Positions 45,095 to 54,364 of a DNA stretch of 64,000 nucleotides are shown in pieces. Where the stretch lies: the NCBI GenBank assembly GCA_949285935.1, contig CASEAH010000039.1:1-64000 (forward strand). Reading direction: 5' to 3'. Position numbers and translations under genes: made by a program. The notes beneath the pieces were generated by a model. It made no database searches. It was not told where the DNA came from and worked only from the letters and a program-made list of their open reading frames with translations. This stretch comes from an uncultured Oscillospiraceae bacterium (lineage in GTDB: Bacteria; Bacillota; Clostridia; Oscillospirales; Ruminococcaceae). Position 1 is the stretch's first letter. Every line of letters begins with the position of its first letter.

Positions 45095-46459
45095 TTATTC
45101 GTATTCCTTGAAGACCTCGGCCATGGCCTCCTGGGCCTTGGCCAGATCGCCGGCATAGTCGGTGGAGCCCATCAGCAGGGCCTCCAGAGGCATGCCCAGC
45201 AGGTTCTGATTGAAGATGGGGCCGGTGGCCACAGGAGGCGCGGCGGCAGGCCAGGACAGGTCCACATAGTAGTCCTTGTACTTGGCGTACTGGCTCTGCA
45301 TCCAGTCGGTCTTGTAGAACTCATCTTCGTAGTAGCTCTTGTTCAGGGGGATCATGCTGGCGCCGCCCTCGGTGAGGATGGGCAGGGAGTTTCCGTCAAT
45401 GAGCCAGGCCAGGAATTCCTTGACCTCTTCTTCATGGCCGGCATTCTTGAAGCCCATGGCACCGTTCATCCACATATTGCCCCGGGGAGCGTCGGCACTG
45501 GGTCCTACGATGGGGCCCATCAGCTTGGTATCGTTGTAGATTTCCTCGTTGGCCTTGGCATGGGAGAAGTTGCTCTTCCAGACCATGGCCAGCTTGCCGG
45601 AGTCATACAGCTTCTCCAGATCGTACTGGTTGTAGGACACCATTCCGTCGGGGAAGTAGCCGTTTTCGTACAGCTTGCCAACAAACTCCATGACCTCCAG
45701 TACCTTGGGGTCGTCGTAGGCGGGGCCGCTGCCGTCCGCTTTCACCCAGCTGGCGCCGTTGGAGACCAGCAGGTTCAGCATGGCGTTGGTGCTGCCCATG
45801 TCCAGGGTGAAGAAGCCCAGGGCGTACATGCCCTCCTCGCCGTACTTTTCCTTGACGGCGGCGCAGATCTCCAGCAGCTTGTCCCAGGTGACCTCTTTGT
45901 CCAGATCGGTGAAGCCCAGCTCATCCTCCAGGATGCTGGCCCGGTAGTAGATGGTCTTGCCCTCGGTGCTGAAGGGCAGGGCGTAGTAGCTGTCGCCAAA
46001 CTTGCCCAGGTCCAGGGTGCCGGGGAGGAAGTCCTCCAGGATGGGGTTGTTTTCTTCCTGCCATTTGGTGACGATATCGGTCAGGTCAATGGCCTCATCC
46101 GCAGCCACATATTTGGCCACGTCATAATAGGTGGCAAAGGTGATATCCGGGGGAGTACCGGCTGCGATGGCGGTCTGGAACTGCTCAATAAAGCCGCTCC
46201 AGCTCAGCACTTCCAGCTTGACGGTGGCGCTGTGGTCCTCAGAATTGTACTTGTCCAGGACCTTCTGGATGGCAGGGCCGTAGGTTTCGGCAGGGCCCAG
46301 GGGCAGCGCCCACAGCTGCAGCTCGGGCTTCTCCTCGCCGGCGGGAGCAGCCGCTTCACCGGAAACGGAAGAGTCGCCGGATGCCGGGGCATCGGACTGG
46401 CAGGCGGTCATGCCAAGCAGCATCACCAGTGCCAGCATCAGGGACAGGATCTTTTTCAC
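45095..46459 (-). CDS. ABC solute-binding lipoprotein (CUT1, MalE-like)
   Basis: A 454-residue lipoprotein. The signal peptide ends in LLGMTAC, followed by a Ser/Ala/Glu tether and a two-lobed binding fold (PDITFATYYDVAKYV, YALPFSTEGKTIYYR, PRGNMWMNGAMGF). The GTG start at 46459 follows AGAAGGAGG. It delivers substrate to the two downstream permeases. The fold is of the sugar-binding cluster, but the enzymes around it are nucleoside or purine deaminases. Confidence 0.92.
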   Translation of the reverse strand: MKKILSLMLALVMLLGMTACQSDAPASGDSSVSGEAAAPAGEEKPELQLWALPLGPAETYGPAIQKVLDKYNSEDHSATVKLEVLSWSGFIEQFQTAIAAGTPPDITFATYYDVAKYVAADEAIDLTDIVTKWQEENNPILEDFLPGTLDLGKFGDSYYALPFSTEGKTIYYRASILEDELGFTDLDKEVTWDKLLEICAAVKEKYGEEGMYALGFFTLDMGSTNAMLNLLVSNGASWVKADGSGPAYDDPKVLEVMEFVGKLYENGYFPDGMVSYNQYDLEKLYDSGKLAMVWKSNFSHAKANEEIYNDTKLMGPIVGPSADAPRGNMWMNGAMGFKNAGHEEEVKEFLAWLIDGNSLPILTEGGASMIPLNKSYYEDEFYKTDWMQSQYAKYKDYYVDLSWPAAAPPVATGPIFNQNLLGMPLEALLMGSTDYAGDLAKAQEAMAEVFKEYE

Positions 46460-46529
46460 CGTGTTTTTCCTCCTTCTTCTCTCAAACACAACAGGCCGCA
46501 CCGCAGGGGGCGGCCTTCAAAGTACTTTC

Positions 46530-46558
46530 ATTGTACCCAAAGGCCGTCCCCGTGAAAA
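46530..46558 (-). promoter_or_regulatory. Possible promoter of the transporter genes
   Basis: On the minus strand, TTTTCA (46558-46553), 17 bp, TACAAT (46535-46530). It may be an internal promoter, as the amidohydrolase upstream is on the same strand. Confidence 0.4.
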
Positions 46559-46670
46559 CACACAATTTAAATGCCAATATCTGATTTTTTATCAAATTCC
46601 GTCAGAATGACGCTGAGGATCCATTGTTCACCCAAAACAGGATTTTTTCAACAAAAAAATATCCCAAATT

Positions 46671-48011
46671 TTAATCATTCTTTCCCGGAAGGCCTGCTTC
46701 CCGGGCGATGCGCCGGGAGGCTTCTTCCACCCGGCAGGCGATTTCTTCCACGTTCACCGTCATGACATGGCGCTCTTCCACCAGCCGCTGCCCTCCCACA
46801 AATACATCGGTGACGTCCCGGCCGGTGGCGCAGAAAACCAGTTGGGAAGTAACATTTTCCGCCTCTTCCCACCGCAGGGGCCGCATATGAGGCGCCGTGG
46901 CATCCACCAGAATAAAGTCCGCGTCCTTTCCCGGTTCCAGCGTCCCGGACCGTTTTTCCCGGCCGAAGACCGCTGCTCCCCCCACGGTGGCCATGTCCAG
47001 CACCTGCTGTACCGACAGGCTGCGGATCCCCGAGGTAAGGGTGCTCAGGAGCATCATTCCCTTCATTTCCCGGAAAATATCGTTGGAATTGTTCCACAGG
47101 GCGCCGTCGGTGCCCAGGCCTACCGGGATCCCCGCTTCCACCATAGCGGCGATGGGCGCCGCGCCGTCCCGGATCTTCATCTCACATAAGGGGGTGTTTA
47201 CCACCCGCACGCCCCGCCGGGCCATCCTCTCAATATCCTCTCCGGTCACCTGGACCACATGGGAACCAATGAGCCTGTCATCCAGCGCCCCCCGGTCCTC
47301 CAGCCACGCCACCGATGTGGTGTTGTACCGCTTCCGGATCAGCTCCCGGCGGAAGGTATTCTCCGCCAGATGGCAGGTGCGCAGGCAGGGCAGCCCCCGG
47401 GTCAGTTCCATCCATTGCTCCACACGCCAGGCGTCGTAGCCTTCCTCTGAAGGCCCCGCCACCACCGGAACCAGGTCGGCCCCGGCGCAGTCCCGGCAAA
47501 ATCCTTCCAGCATTTCCCGCTTTACCAGCACATCCGGGCGGGCAAAATCCACGTGGATATCCTCCACCAGACCGCCCCGGATTCCCACCTGGGTCATGGC
47601 CTCCACAGACCTTTTTCCCAGCGACCAGTACATGTTTTCCAGCAGGAAGGTGGTTCCGGACAGCAGTGCCTCCACATAGGTAAGCTGTCGGGACCAGTAC
47701 CGGTCCTGGTCGGTGATGCGGGAATAAAACCAGTTGGTATCCGCAAAGGCTTCTCCCTGCTCCGGAAGGGTCATGCCGTCCCCCAGGCCCTTGGCCAGAG
47801 TCATGTCTCCGTGGCAGTGGCCGTTGACCAGGCCGGGCATCAAAATTTTCCCCCGGGCGTCCACCACCAGGGCCGCGTCCTCTCCGGTAAGGGGACGCTC
47901 CCCTACCCAGGCGATTTTTCCGTCCTCCACTCCCAGGGAGCCCACAAAGGGCCGATAACCGTTATGGCCCGAAACAATGATCGCGCCGCTGATTCCCACA
48001 CTGAAAGGCAT
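46671..48011 (-). CDS. Amidohydrolase, MtaD/SAH deaminase-like
   Basis: A 446-residue member of the ATZ/TRZ group closest to methylthioadenosine/S-adenosylhomocysteine deaminases. Metal residues lie in NGHCHGDM, TCHLAENTFR, GSHVVQ and GTDGALWNNSND, with the PLCEMKIRDG segment in the place of the family PSSNMKL motif. The His-to-Cys/Leu differences around HLAE mean the substrate may differ. The start at 48011 follows AAGGAAGGAGAG. It is first in the minus-strand operon, divergent from the YesM-like kinase. Confidence 0.86.
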   Translation of the reverse strand: MPFSVGISGAIIVSGHNGYRPFVGSLGVEDGKIAWVGERPLTGEDAALVVDARGKILMPGLVNGHCHGDMTLAKGLGDGMTLPEQGEAFADTNWFYSRITDQDRYWSRQLTYVEALLSGTTFLLENMYWSLGKRSVEAMTQVGIRGGLVEDIHVDFARPDVLVKREMLEGFCRDCAGADLVPVVAGPSEEGYDAWRVEQWMELTRGLPCLRTCHLAENTFRRELIRKRYNTTSVAWLEDRGALDDRLIGSHVVQVTGEDIERMARRGVRVVNTPLCEMKIRDGAAPIAAMVEAGIPVGLGTDGALWNNSNDIFREMKGMMLLSTLTSGIRSLSVQQVLDMATVGGAAVFGREKRSGTLEPGKDADFILVDATAPHMRPLRWEEAENVTSQLVFCATGRDVTDVFVGGQRLVEERHVMTVNVEEIACRVEEASRRIAREAGLPGKND

Positions 48012-48125
48012 GATGACTCTCCTTCCTTCCGAAAGGCGCCCCCTCCGGATCCGTTTTTTCCACTGTATCATATTTTTGTGCGGGGCAAAAGGCCCTGCCT
48101 GCCTTTTTTATCCTGAAAATCAACA

Positions 48126-48154
48126 TTTCTTTTTTCCTTTGCCCGTGTTATAAT
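48126..48154 (+). promoter_or_regulatory. Likely promoter of the two-component system
   Basis: A perfect TATAAT (48149-48154) in an A/T-rich gap, with a weak TTTCTT at 17-bp spacing. It lies between the divergent amidohydrolase and kinase genes. Confidence 0.45.
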
Positions 48155-48200
48155 TTTTCTGTCGTTTTTTGTATTTTTTACGATTCAGGGAGGCGGAACC

Positions 48201-50228
48201 ATGGGGCCCCGGCACAGCTTTCAGCAAAAAATCTTTTTTCTCACCGTCATCCTGATTCTGATTCCGGTAAGCCTGTATTCGCTTTTTATGATCCGCACCT
48301 CCATCCGTTCCGCGCGGCAGAACTACCAGGACTATGCCGCCCTGACCATGAAAAAAGTGGGAGAGACCATGGATCAGGCGCTTAACGAACTGGACCAGGC
48401 TTCCTATTTTGTCATTGGCAGCACGGATATCATCACCTTTCTGTCCGTGCCCAAGGAAGAGCTTCTGGCCTTCAGCCGTACTGAACAGCCTTCCCGGGTC
48501 TACAACATTCTCCGGTATGTGGGCAACGACAGCGATTTTATTGCCTCCATCCAGATCATCGGTCTCAACAGTGTTTCCATCTCCAACGGGCCGCTGCCCA
48601 TGCATATCACTTCTCAGGATATGGACCGGGCTCTGGCACTTCATGGCCGGGCCTTCTGGGATGTGGACAGCCAGGCAGGGACCCGGGACTACCTCTATCT
48701 CTGCCGCCTGCTGCGGGACCCCTGGCATCCCACCCGGCAGCTTGGGTATGTAAAAGTATACCTGGACACCCAGATCCTCAGCCGGTTCTTTCAGGGGGAA
48801 GGACTGGAAGATACTGTTTTCTTTCTTTTGGATGAAACCGGAACGGTTCGGTATTCCTCCGCTTCCCCGGAGGAAGAGACGCTCCTTCCTGCCCGGTCCT
48901 TTCAGGAACTGGCCGACCGCCACGGCTCTGCTCTTCCCTTCCGCCATAACGGCCGGGAGTATTACGCCGCACCTTACCTTCTGTCTTCCAACGGGTGGCT
49001 CCTCTGCGGCGTTTCCCTCCCCCGGTCGGTCAACCAGCAGATTGCCGCCAGCACGGCCCTGCTCACCACCCTTACCTTCTTCTGCCTGTTTTTATGCGTC
49101 TTTCTGGCATACAGCCTTTCCCGGCGGGCCACCGGCCCCCTGCGGGAGGTAGTGGAAAAAATGAAATCCATGGAGGATGAAAATTTTTCGGTGCGCATTC
49201 GGGTGCAGGGCCAGGACGAAATCGCCCAGGTGGCCTCCCAGTTCAACAGTATGGCCGCCAAAATTTCCTCCCTGGTGGATGAGGTGTACAAAGCGGATAT
49301 CCGTAAAAAGGAAGCGGAGCTGCGGGCTCTTCAGGCCCAGATCAACCCCCACTTTCTTTATAATACCCTGGATATGGCCTACTGGCTTGCCAAAAACGAG
49401 CATGCCCCGCAAACCGGAGAGGTCATCAGCTCCCTGTCTCATTTTTTCCGCTGCGCTCTGATGCCTGCCGGAGAATTCACCACCGTGGCGGATGAGGTGG
49501 AGCATCTGCGGTATTATCTGGTGCTTCGGCAGCAGGGAGAGCCTTTTTTTGCCTTTGACCTGGAGATGGACCCCCGGACGGAGGGCTGCCGCACTGTCAA
49601 GCTGGTCCTTCAGCCCCTGGTGGAAAATGCCATCCTCCACGGCATCGGCCAACGGGAGGACGGCTGGATCCGGGTGGATATCTTCCGGGAAGAAGACCGT
49701 CTGGTTTACCGCATTGCCGACAACGGAGGCGGCGTGGATGTGGCTGAGCTGGAGCAGCTGATGGCTCAGCCGCTGGAATCCACCAGAGGCTTTGGCATCC
49801 GCAACATCAACGACCGTATCCGGCTGGCCTTTGGGCAGGAATACGGATTGCGCTTCTCCAACAGACCGGAGGGCGGCACGGTGGTGACCGCTGTCTTCCC
49901 CTTTATCCCGCCTCCGGAAGAGCCGGCAAAAGCAGACGGTACCCCCTTGGACGAGGCAAGCCGGCCCGCAGATCTTTCCCCGGGAGAAGGACCAGGAAGC
50001 CTCACGGAGACACATGACCCGGGTATGGAGCGGACGCCAGACAAGGCGGCAGCTTCCTGCGGAACAGAGCCCGGCACGGTTCTGCCCATGAGCGGTCTTA
50101 CGACGGAGGGTATCGCCAGTGGGAACGGCGGGGAAGCGGCATCCGATATGCTCTCCTGCGATTCTCCCCAGGCCGGAGCGGCGGAAGATGGAACGCATCG
50201 GGAAGTCAGGCAAGGAGGAACGGAATGA
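48201..50228 (+). CDS. YesM-family sensor histidine kinase with long C-terminal tail
   Basis: A 675-residue membrane kinase. The first helix (about 13-33), a large extracellular sensor (about 34-275) and the second helix (about 278-300) precede a HAMP domain (about 300-352). The His_kinase segment INPHFLYNTLD holds the phospho-His. The HATPase domain has VENAILHGIG, DNGGG and GFGIRNINDR. After the normal end (FPFIPPP, about residue 568) there is a Pro/Glu/Gly/Ser-rich tail of roughly 105 residues absent from typical YesM. The stop overlaps the response regulator start (ATGA). Confidence 0.92.
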   Translation: MGPRHSFQQKIFFLTVILILIPVSLYSLFMIRTSIRSARQNYQDYAALTMKKVGETMDQALNELDQASYFVIGSTDIITFLSVPKEELLAFSRTEQPSRVYNILRYVGNDSDFIASIQIIGLNSVSISNGPLPMHITSQDMDRALALHGRAFWDVDSQAGTRDYLYLCRLLRDPWHPTRQLGYVKVYLDTQILSRFFQGEGLEDTVFFLLDETGTVRYSSASPEEETLLPARSFQELADRHGSALPFRHNGREYYAAPYLLSSNGWLLCGVSLPRSVNQQIAASTALLTTLTFFCLFLCVFLAYSLSRRATGPLREVVEKMKSMEDENFSVRIRVQGQDEIAQVASQFNSMAAKISSLVDEVYKADIRKKEAELRALQAQINPHFLYNTLDMAYWLAKNEHAPQTGEVISSLSHFFRCALMPAGEFTTVADEVEHLRYYLVLRQQGEPFFAFDLEMDPRTEGCRTVKLVLQPLVENAILHGIGQREDGWIRVDIFREEDRLVYRIADNGGGVDVAELEQLMAQPLESTRGFGIRNINDRIRLAFGQEYGLRFSNRPEGGTVVTAVFPFIPPPEEPAKADGTPLDEASRPADLSPGEGPGSLTETHDPGMERTPDKAAASCGTEPGTVLPMSGLTTEGIASGNGGEAASDMLSCDSPQAGAAEDGTHREVRQGGTE

Positions 50229-51826
50229 TCAAGCTGATGATTGCCGATGATGAGGCGGGGATCCGCGGAGGCCTGCGTCATTACATGGATTGGAGCACCT
50301 GGGATATCCAGCTGGTGGCCGAAGCGGCAGACGGAGATGAGGCCTTCCGGAAGGCTATCCAGACCCAGCCGGATATTCTCCTCAGCGACATCCGGATGCC
50401 GGGACGGGATGGGATCCAGCTGGCCCGGGATCTGAAGGAAGTGCTGCCCGGGCTTCGGGTCATTCTTCTTACCGGCTATAACGAGACCCAATATCTTCAG
50501 GATGCACTGAAAATCGGCGTAAAGGATTACCTGCTCAAGCCGGCGGGGGCAGAAAATATTATTGAATCGGTGCTGAAGGTAAAGGAAGAGATCCTTCGGG
50601 AGCGAAGCCGCTATCAGGAGAGCGTCTCCAAAGCCACCCTCCTGGATGAAAGCATTCCCATTCTTCAGATGCATTTTGTCAACGACCTGGTGGGCGGCCG
50701 GACCGGCAGCCGGGAGGCGGCGCTGGCCAAAGCCCGCCAGCTGGGCATTCCTCTGGACGCTCCCTGGCTCACTCCCGCCCTCCTGCGCCTCCAGGAGACG
50801 GAGGTAACCGCTTACAAATCCGGCAAGGAACTCTCCATGGATTTCTGGCAAAAAACACGGGCCATGGGGGTGGTGACCGAAGAGTTTCCCGGCTGCTTTT
50901 TCTCGGAAATCGAGCCCTATGCCTTCCTGGTTCTGGCAGGGGGATCCACTCCTGCTGTGTCCCAGGAAACTGCCCGGAGCCTCTGCGGGCGTCTGGTGGA
51001 GGCGCTCCGCCTCCAGCGGCAGGAATCCACCGCCGGGATCGGGATCCCCGTAAGCACCCCGCTGGACCTCCCCGACTCTTATGTCCAAGCATTGCGGGCC
51101 CTGGCCCTTTCCGCCTGGCAGGAGGATGAGACGGTATTTCTTCCCCCTCCGCCCCCCGACCCCGCGCTTCTGGAAGAAGGAACCCTGTGGGAACAGCGGT
51201 CGATGGAGTTCTTTATGGATGGGCGGTGGGACCAGGGACTGGCCGCTTTTGGCGAAATGTTTCGCTGCTACCGTCAGGCCGGGGCCGATTTTGATCAGGT
51301 GCGGGACAGCTGCTGCAAGCTTCTCACGGTAACGGCCCATCTGCCGGCCTGCGCCTCCTGGCGGGAATCCTTTGACGCAGACCTGACCCTTCTGCGCTCC
51401 ATGACCGGAGGCCAGGAGCTGCAGCACTGGATGTCTCAGCGTCTCTCCCAAATGGCCAACGGCTCCCCCAGACCTTCCGCCAAAGGCTGCTCCGCCATCG
51501 TGGCCAAGGCCCAGGAGTACATCCGGGCCCATTATCCGGAGGATATCACCATTCAGGATATTGCCCATGCGGTGTTTATTTCCCCCAATTACCTGGGGCG
51601 GCTGTTCCGGGAACAAACCGGCTGCAAGCTGGGAGACTGGCTGAATCTCTATCGGGTGGAGCAGGCCAAGCTTCTTTTGAGCAGCACAGGCCTGAAGACC
51701 TATGAGATCGCCTCCCGGGTGGGGTTCAGCAGCTATAAATATTTTTCTGTCTGCTTTCTTAAATACACCGGATGCAGCGCGCGGGAATACCGTGCTGCCC
51801 AGGCTCCCGGTGAGGAAAATCCCTGA
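50225..51826 (+). CDS. YesN-type AraC-family response regulator
   Basis: A 533-residue regulator. The receiver domain (1-120) has DDE at 8-10, phospho-Asp in LLSDIRMPGRDG (about residue 57) and Lys in LLKPAG. A middle domain of unknown ligand covers about 130-420. The two AraC helix-turn-helix motifs (IQDIAHAVFISPNYLGRLFREQTG and TYEIASRVGFSSYKYFSVCFLKYTG regions) occupy 435-530. With the kinase it probably controls the divergent transporter/deaminase operon, the usual arrangement for CUT1 systems. Confidence 0.93.
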   Translation: MIKLMIADDEAGIRGGLRHYMDWSTWDIQLVAEAADGDEAFRKAIQTQPDILLSDIRMPGRDGIQLARDLKEVLPGLRVILLTGYNETQYLQDALKIGVKDYLLKPAGAENIIESVLKVKEEILRERSRYQESVSKATLLDESIPILQMHFVNDLVGGRTGSREAALAKARQLGIPLDAPWLTPALLRLQETEVTAYKSGKELSMDFWQKTRAMGVVTEEFPGCFFSEIEPYAFLVLAGGSTPAVSQETARSLCGRLVEALRLQRQESTAGIGIPVSTPLDLPDSYVQALRALALSAWQEDETVFLPPPPPDPALLEEGTLWEQRSMEFFMDGRWDQGLAAFGEMFRCYRQAGADFDQVRDSCCKLLTVTAHLPACASWRESFDADLTLLRSMTGGQELQHWMSQRLSQMANGSPRPSAKGCSAIVAKAQEYIRAHYPEDITIQDIAHAVFISPNYLGRLFREQTGCKLGDWLNLYRVEQAKLLLSSTGLKTYEIASRVGFSSYKYFSVCFLKYTGCSAREYRAAQAPGEENP

Positions 51827-51940
51827 AGCTTGTGGAGCAGGCGGCATCCTTCACAGCCTGCCTTGCTGCGGCCGGTGTATGGAAGCGCCAAACCATGTCC
51901 GGATGGACGGCTATCCCCCGGGGATGGAGATATTTTGAAA

Positions 51941-51983
51941 AAACGCTCTGGTTTATGCGTAAAATGCGTAAGCCGGAGCGTTT
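51941..51983 (+). terminator. Terminator after the response regulator
   Basis: A long stem from AAACGCTCTGG to CCGGAGCGTTT (about 20 bp with G-U pairs, 3-nt loop), followed by CTATTG. Confidence 0.65.
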
Positions 51984-52129
51984 CTATTGCCTAAAGGATC
52001 TCTGGCAGAACCAGTAACTCTTTAAGCAGCCATCATAGCAGACCTGCCAGACCAGTGGTTTGGTCTGGGCCCATGATGCCCTGTCATGGGCGCGTCCCTC
52101 AAGGCACATTGAATTTTATTTTCCCCGAA

Positions 52130-52276
52130 TCACCTGCCCAGCCCGTAAACAGGCAACCTCTGCTCCAACGAATTTTTCCTCTGCTGGTAATTTACTGTTA
52201 GCACCTTGCTTTGTTTCATACTTGAAGCCAATTTTTTACAGAGCATCACGATCGGCGGAACTGGCGGTTTTCTCAC
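52130..52276 (+). repeat. Terminator-abutting intergenic repeat, copy C
   Basis: Aligned with copy B from GCCC-GTAAACAGGCAACC to GGCGGTTTTCTCACTC. It runs into the hairpin at 52288. The rest of 51984-52405 shows no gene. Confidence 0.6.
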
Positions 52277-52287
52277 TCCATAAAAAG

Positions 52288-52317
52288 CAGCCGGCGCCCT
52301 TGCATTGGCGCCGGCTG
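52288..52317. terminator. Hairpin facing the DUF4358 gene
   Basis: CAGCCGGCGCC pairs with GGCGCCGGCTG across 8 nt, with AAAAA on one side (a T tract on the minus strand). It probably ends the minus-strand envelope cluster. Confidence 0.7.
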
Positions 52318-52405
52318 TCCGGGAGCATACCCATTTGAAATTTCAGTCCTTTGATTTTGTCTGGTCCTCCCGGCATTCTTTTCTATGCCTGCCATATCCT
52401 GAGCA

Positions 52406-52897
52406 TCAGCTTTCCAGGCCTTCCAGATAAGCTTTCATCTCTGCAAACTGGTCGGCATCCTCGTGCATGATGGCAAAGATCCGGCCCTGGGCCTGGATAA
52501 TGGCATATTCCTGGTATCCGGTCATATAGCCCATTTCCGCCGTCTGCACCTGGGATTCCATTTTGCTCTCCACCTTTTCCAGAATGGCGTCGGTATCGGC
52601 CTCCGCTGTGGGGGTAATCATCAGGAAGAAGGTGGTATTCTGGTTGGGGGCTCCCATATACAGCACCGCTGCGGATACGTCATCCTCGCTCATTCCCAGA
52701 TTGGCGCTGAGGAAATCTCCGAAAGACGGATAGACCGCCGGGTCCTGGAACACCGCTGAAGTAAGATAGGGGGAAATGTTTTCCAGAATCTCTTCATCCG
52801 TCAAAGCCTTTTTTCTTCCTTGGAAGAACAGCCTGCGGTGATCAGCGCTGCCGCGCATAAAAGAACCAAAACAGCAAAAATTTTTTTCGTCGTCCAT
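52406..52897 (-). CDS. DUF4358-like protein with out-of-frame lipoprotein signal
   Basis: The open frame from ATG 52897 (ribosome site GGAGAGG) encodes 163 residues. Residues about 33-163 match DUF4358 proteins (FGDFLSANLGMSEDDV, ending with IFAIMHEDADQF). The first 30 residues (MDDEKNFCCFGSF...) are not a signal peptide. The +1 frame over the same DNA reads TTKKIFAVLVLLC and then ITAGCSSKEEK, a complete lipoprotein signal. It is bounded by an A7 tract (52887-52881) and an A6 tract (52814-52809). Indels at both would restore a normal lipoprotein. It may be decayed, phase-variable or slippage-expressed. Confidence 0.7.
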   Translation of the reverse strand: MDDEKNFCCFGSFMRGSADHRRLFFQGRKKALTDEEILENISPYLTSAVFQDPAVYPSFGDFLSANLGMSEDDVSAAVLYMGAPNQNTTFFLMITPTAEADTDAILEKVESKMESQVQTAEMGYMTGYQEYAIIQAQGRIFAIMHEDADQFAEMKAYLEGLES

Positions 52898-52959
52898 CTG
52901 CCTCTCCAGAATTTCAGATACAGTTTTATGCTCAAATATTCATTTGACCATACAAAGAC

Positions 52960-54336
52960 TTATAGCGCCCGGTATCCGGTCAGGATGAGGCGTCCATCCG
53001 GCCGCCGCCGCAGGGTAAACTGGCAACGGGGTTCCCGGGTGGTGACCCACTCCTCCTCCGTCATGGCGGCCGCCTCCGGATCCGGTTCGCCCAGTCCGGT
53101 AAACTGGCTGCTGTAGGCTACGGTGGCGGTAATGATATCCCCGTCCTGGCTGTACTCCAGCAGATAGCTTTTTTCTGCGCCCCAGCCCATATGAGGCGGG
53201 GTGTACACCCCGGCGTATTCATGATACTTCCAGGGGCTGATCCCCCGGCCGGTATGGGCAAAGGGCACGTCGTCCCCAAAGATCCGCCGGGCTGTGGCCT
53301 CCACATGCTCCTGCAGGAAGCACTCATAGTCCATGGCTATCTCCATAACTGGCAAAAGCTCCGGATAAACAGGGGCATTTTCGGTATCTTCTCCCTGGCC
53401 ATAAACAGCGGGGGAATTCAGAATGGACGCCATGAGGATAAAATCCGCGGGAGCGTTCTGGATGGTTTCAAAATTTTCGCTGGGAATATTGAAGAGGGTG
53501 ACGTCCTCAATAAAATCGGCGATTTCCTTGGCAGTCTCATCTCTCCGGATGTTCCAGGCATCCAGAGGAACCCCCTGGACGTAGGTTTCTCCGTTGGCCT
53601 CCAGCTGACGGATGAAAGCTTCCTCCTGACGCCGGGTCTTTTCCATGGCATCTTCATAGGAAACGCTTTGCCGCAGGGCGGCCAGCTCCTCCCGGCTCTG
53701 CTCCGGCACCGCCAGGGTGGGCGGAGTGTACCGGGTGGGGTCCTCCTGTGCCGTCTGGAAGCTGGGGACATTCCCCTGCTGGTCCTGGAAGGACACCCCT
53801 TTTACCGGGCAGTTTTGCAGCAGGGTCATAGCCACGGTGTCCAGCAGAGTGGTATCCAGAGATTCGGGATCCGGCAGCTCCCGCAGCGTCACCAGGGCCG
53901 TCTCTCCTTCCACGGTCACATCGGTGACAGAATCCTCCGGCAAAGCAAGGAGCGCGGCCTGGAACAGCATCCCGCTGAAAACTTCCGGTGTCAGCCCCTC
54001 CGGTGGGATCTCCCGTTCCACCGGCAGATAAAGGGTATCCTGTATTTCCTCATCCCCGGAATAGGTCACCACGGTTCGGCACATATACAGGGTCACCACA
54101 GCAGGATCCAGGGTGGGGATGGTGCCGGGAGCAGTCTGGGACGCACTTGCAGAAACATCCTGGGAAGAGGACTCTTCCCGGCTCTCCTCCGGGGCGGATC
54201 CCTGGGAGGAAACTGGCGGCTGTGAATCCGGTTCCCCGGCGCAGCCCGCAAGGGTCAGGGCAGTAAAAAGAGCGGCCAGGCACAGGCACAGCGCCCGCTT
54301 GAATCCCGGTCCGGGATGGTGCAGCAAATGATTCAT
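52960..54336 (-). CDS. Lipoprotein with GerMN-like domain
   Basis: A 458-residue lipoprotein. The signal peptide ends in LTLAGC (Cys32), followed by a Ser/Glu/Pro-rich tether to about 75. Residues about 78-185 resemble a GerMN domain (TLYLPVEREIPP, then a strand with EGETALVTL). The remaining 270 residues are unassigned. The ATG follows AGGAGGTAATCTGTT. It lies between the Memo-like lipoprotein and the DUF4358 gene on the same strand. GerMN domains occur in spore-germination and cell-wall amidase contexts, but no firm role is claimed. Confidence 0.72.
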   Translation of the reverse strand: MNHLLHHPGPGFKRALCLCLAALFTALTLAGCAGEPDSQPPVSSQGSAPEESREESSSQDVSASASQTAPGTIPTLDPAVVTLYMCRTVVTYSGDEEIQDTLYLPVEREIPPEGLTPEVFSGMLFQAALLALPEDSVTDVTVEGETALVTLRELPDPESLDTTLLDTVAMTLLQNCPVKGVSFQDQQGNVPSFQTAQEDPTRYTPPTLAVPEQSREELAALRQSVSYEDAMEKTRRQEEAFIRQLEANGETYVQGVPLDAWNIRRDETAKEIADFIEDVTLFNIPSENFETIQNAPADFILMASILNSPAVYGQGEDTENAPVYPELLPVMEIAMDYECFLQEHVEATARRIFGDDVPFAHTGRGISPWKYHEYAGVYTPPHMGWGAEKSYLLEYSQDGDIITATVAYSSQFTGLGEPDPEAAAMTEEEWVTTREPRCQFTLRRRPDGRLILTGYRAL

Positions 54337-54364
54337 AACAGATTACCTCCTGAGAAAAACCTTT

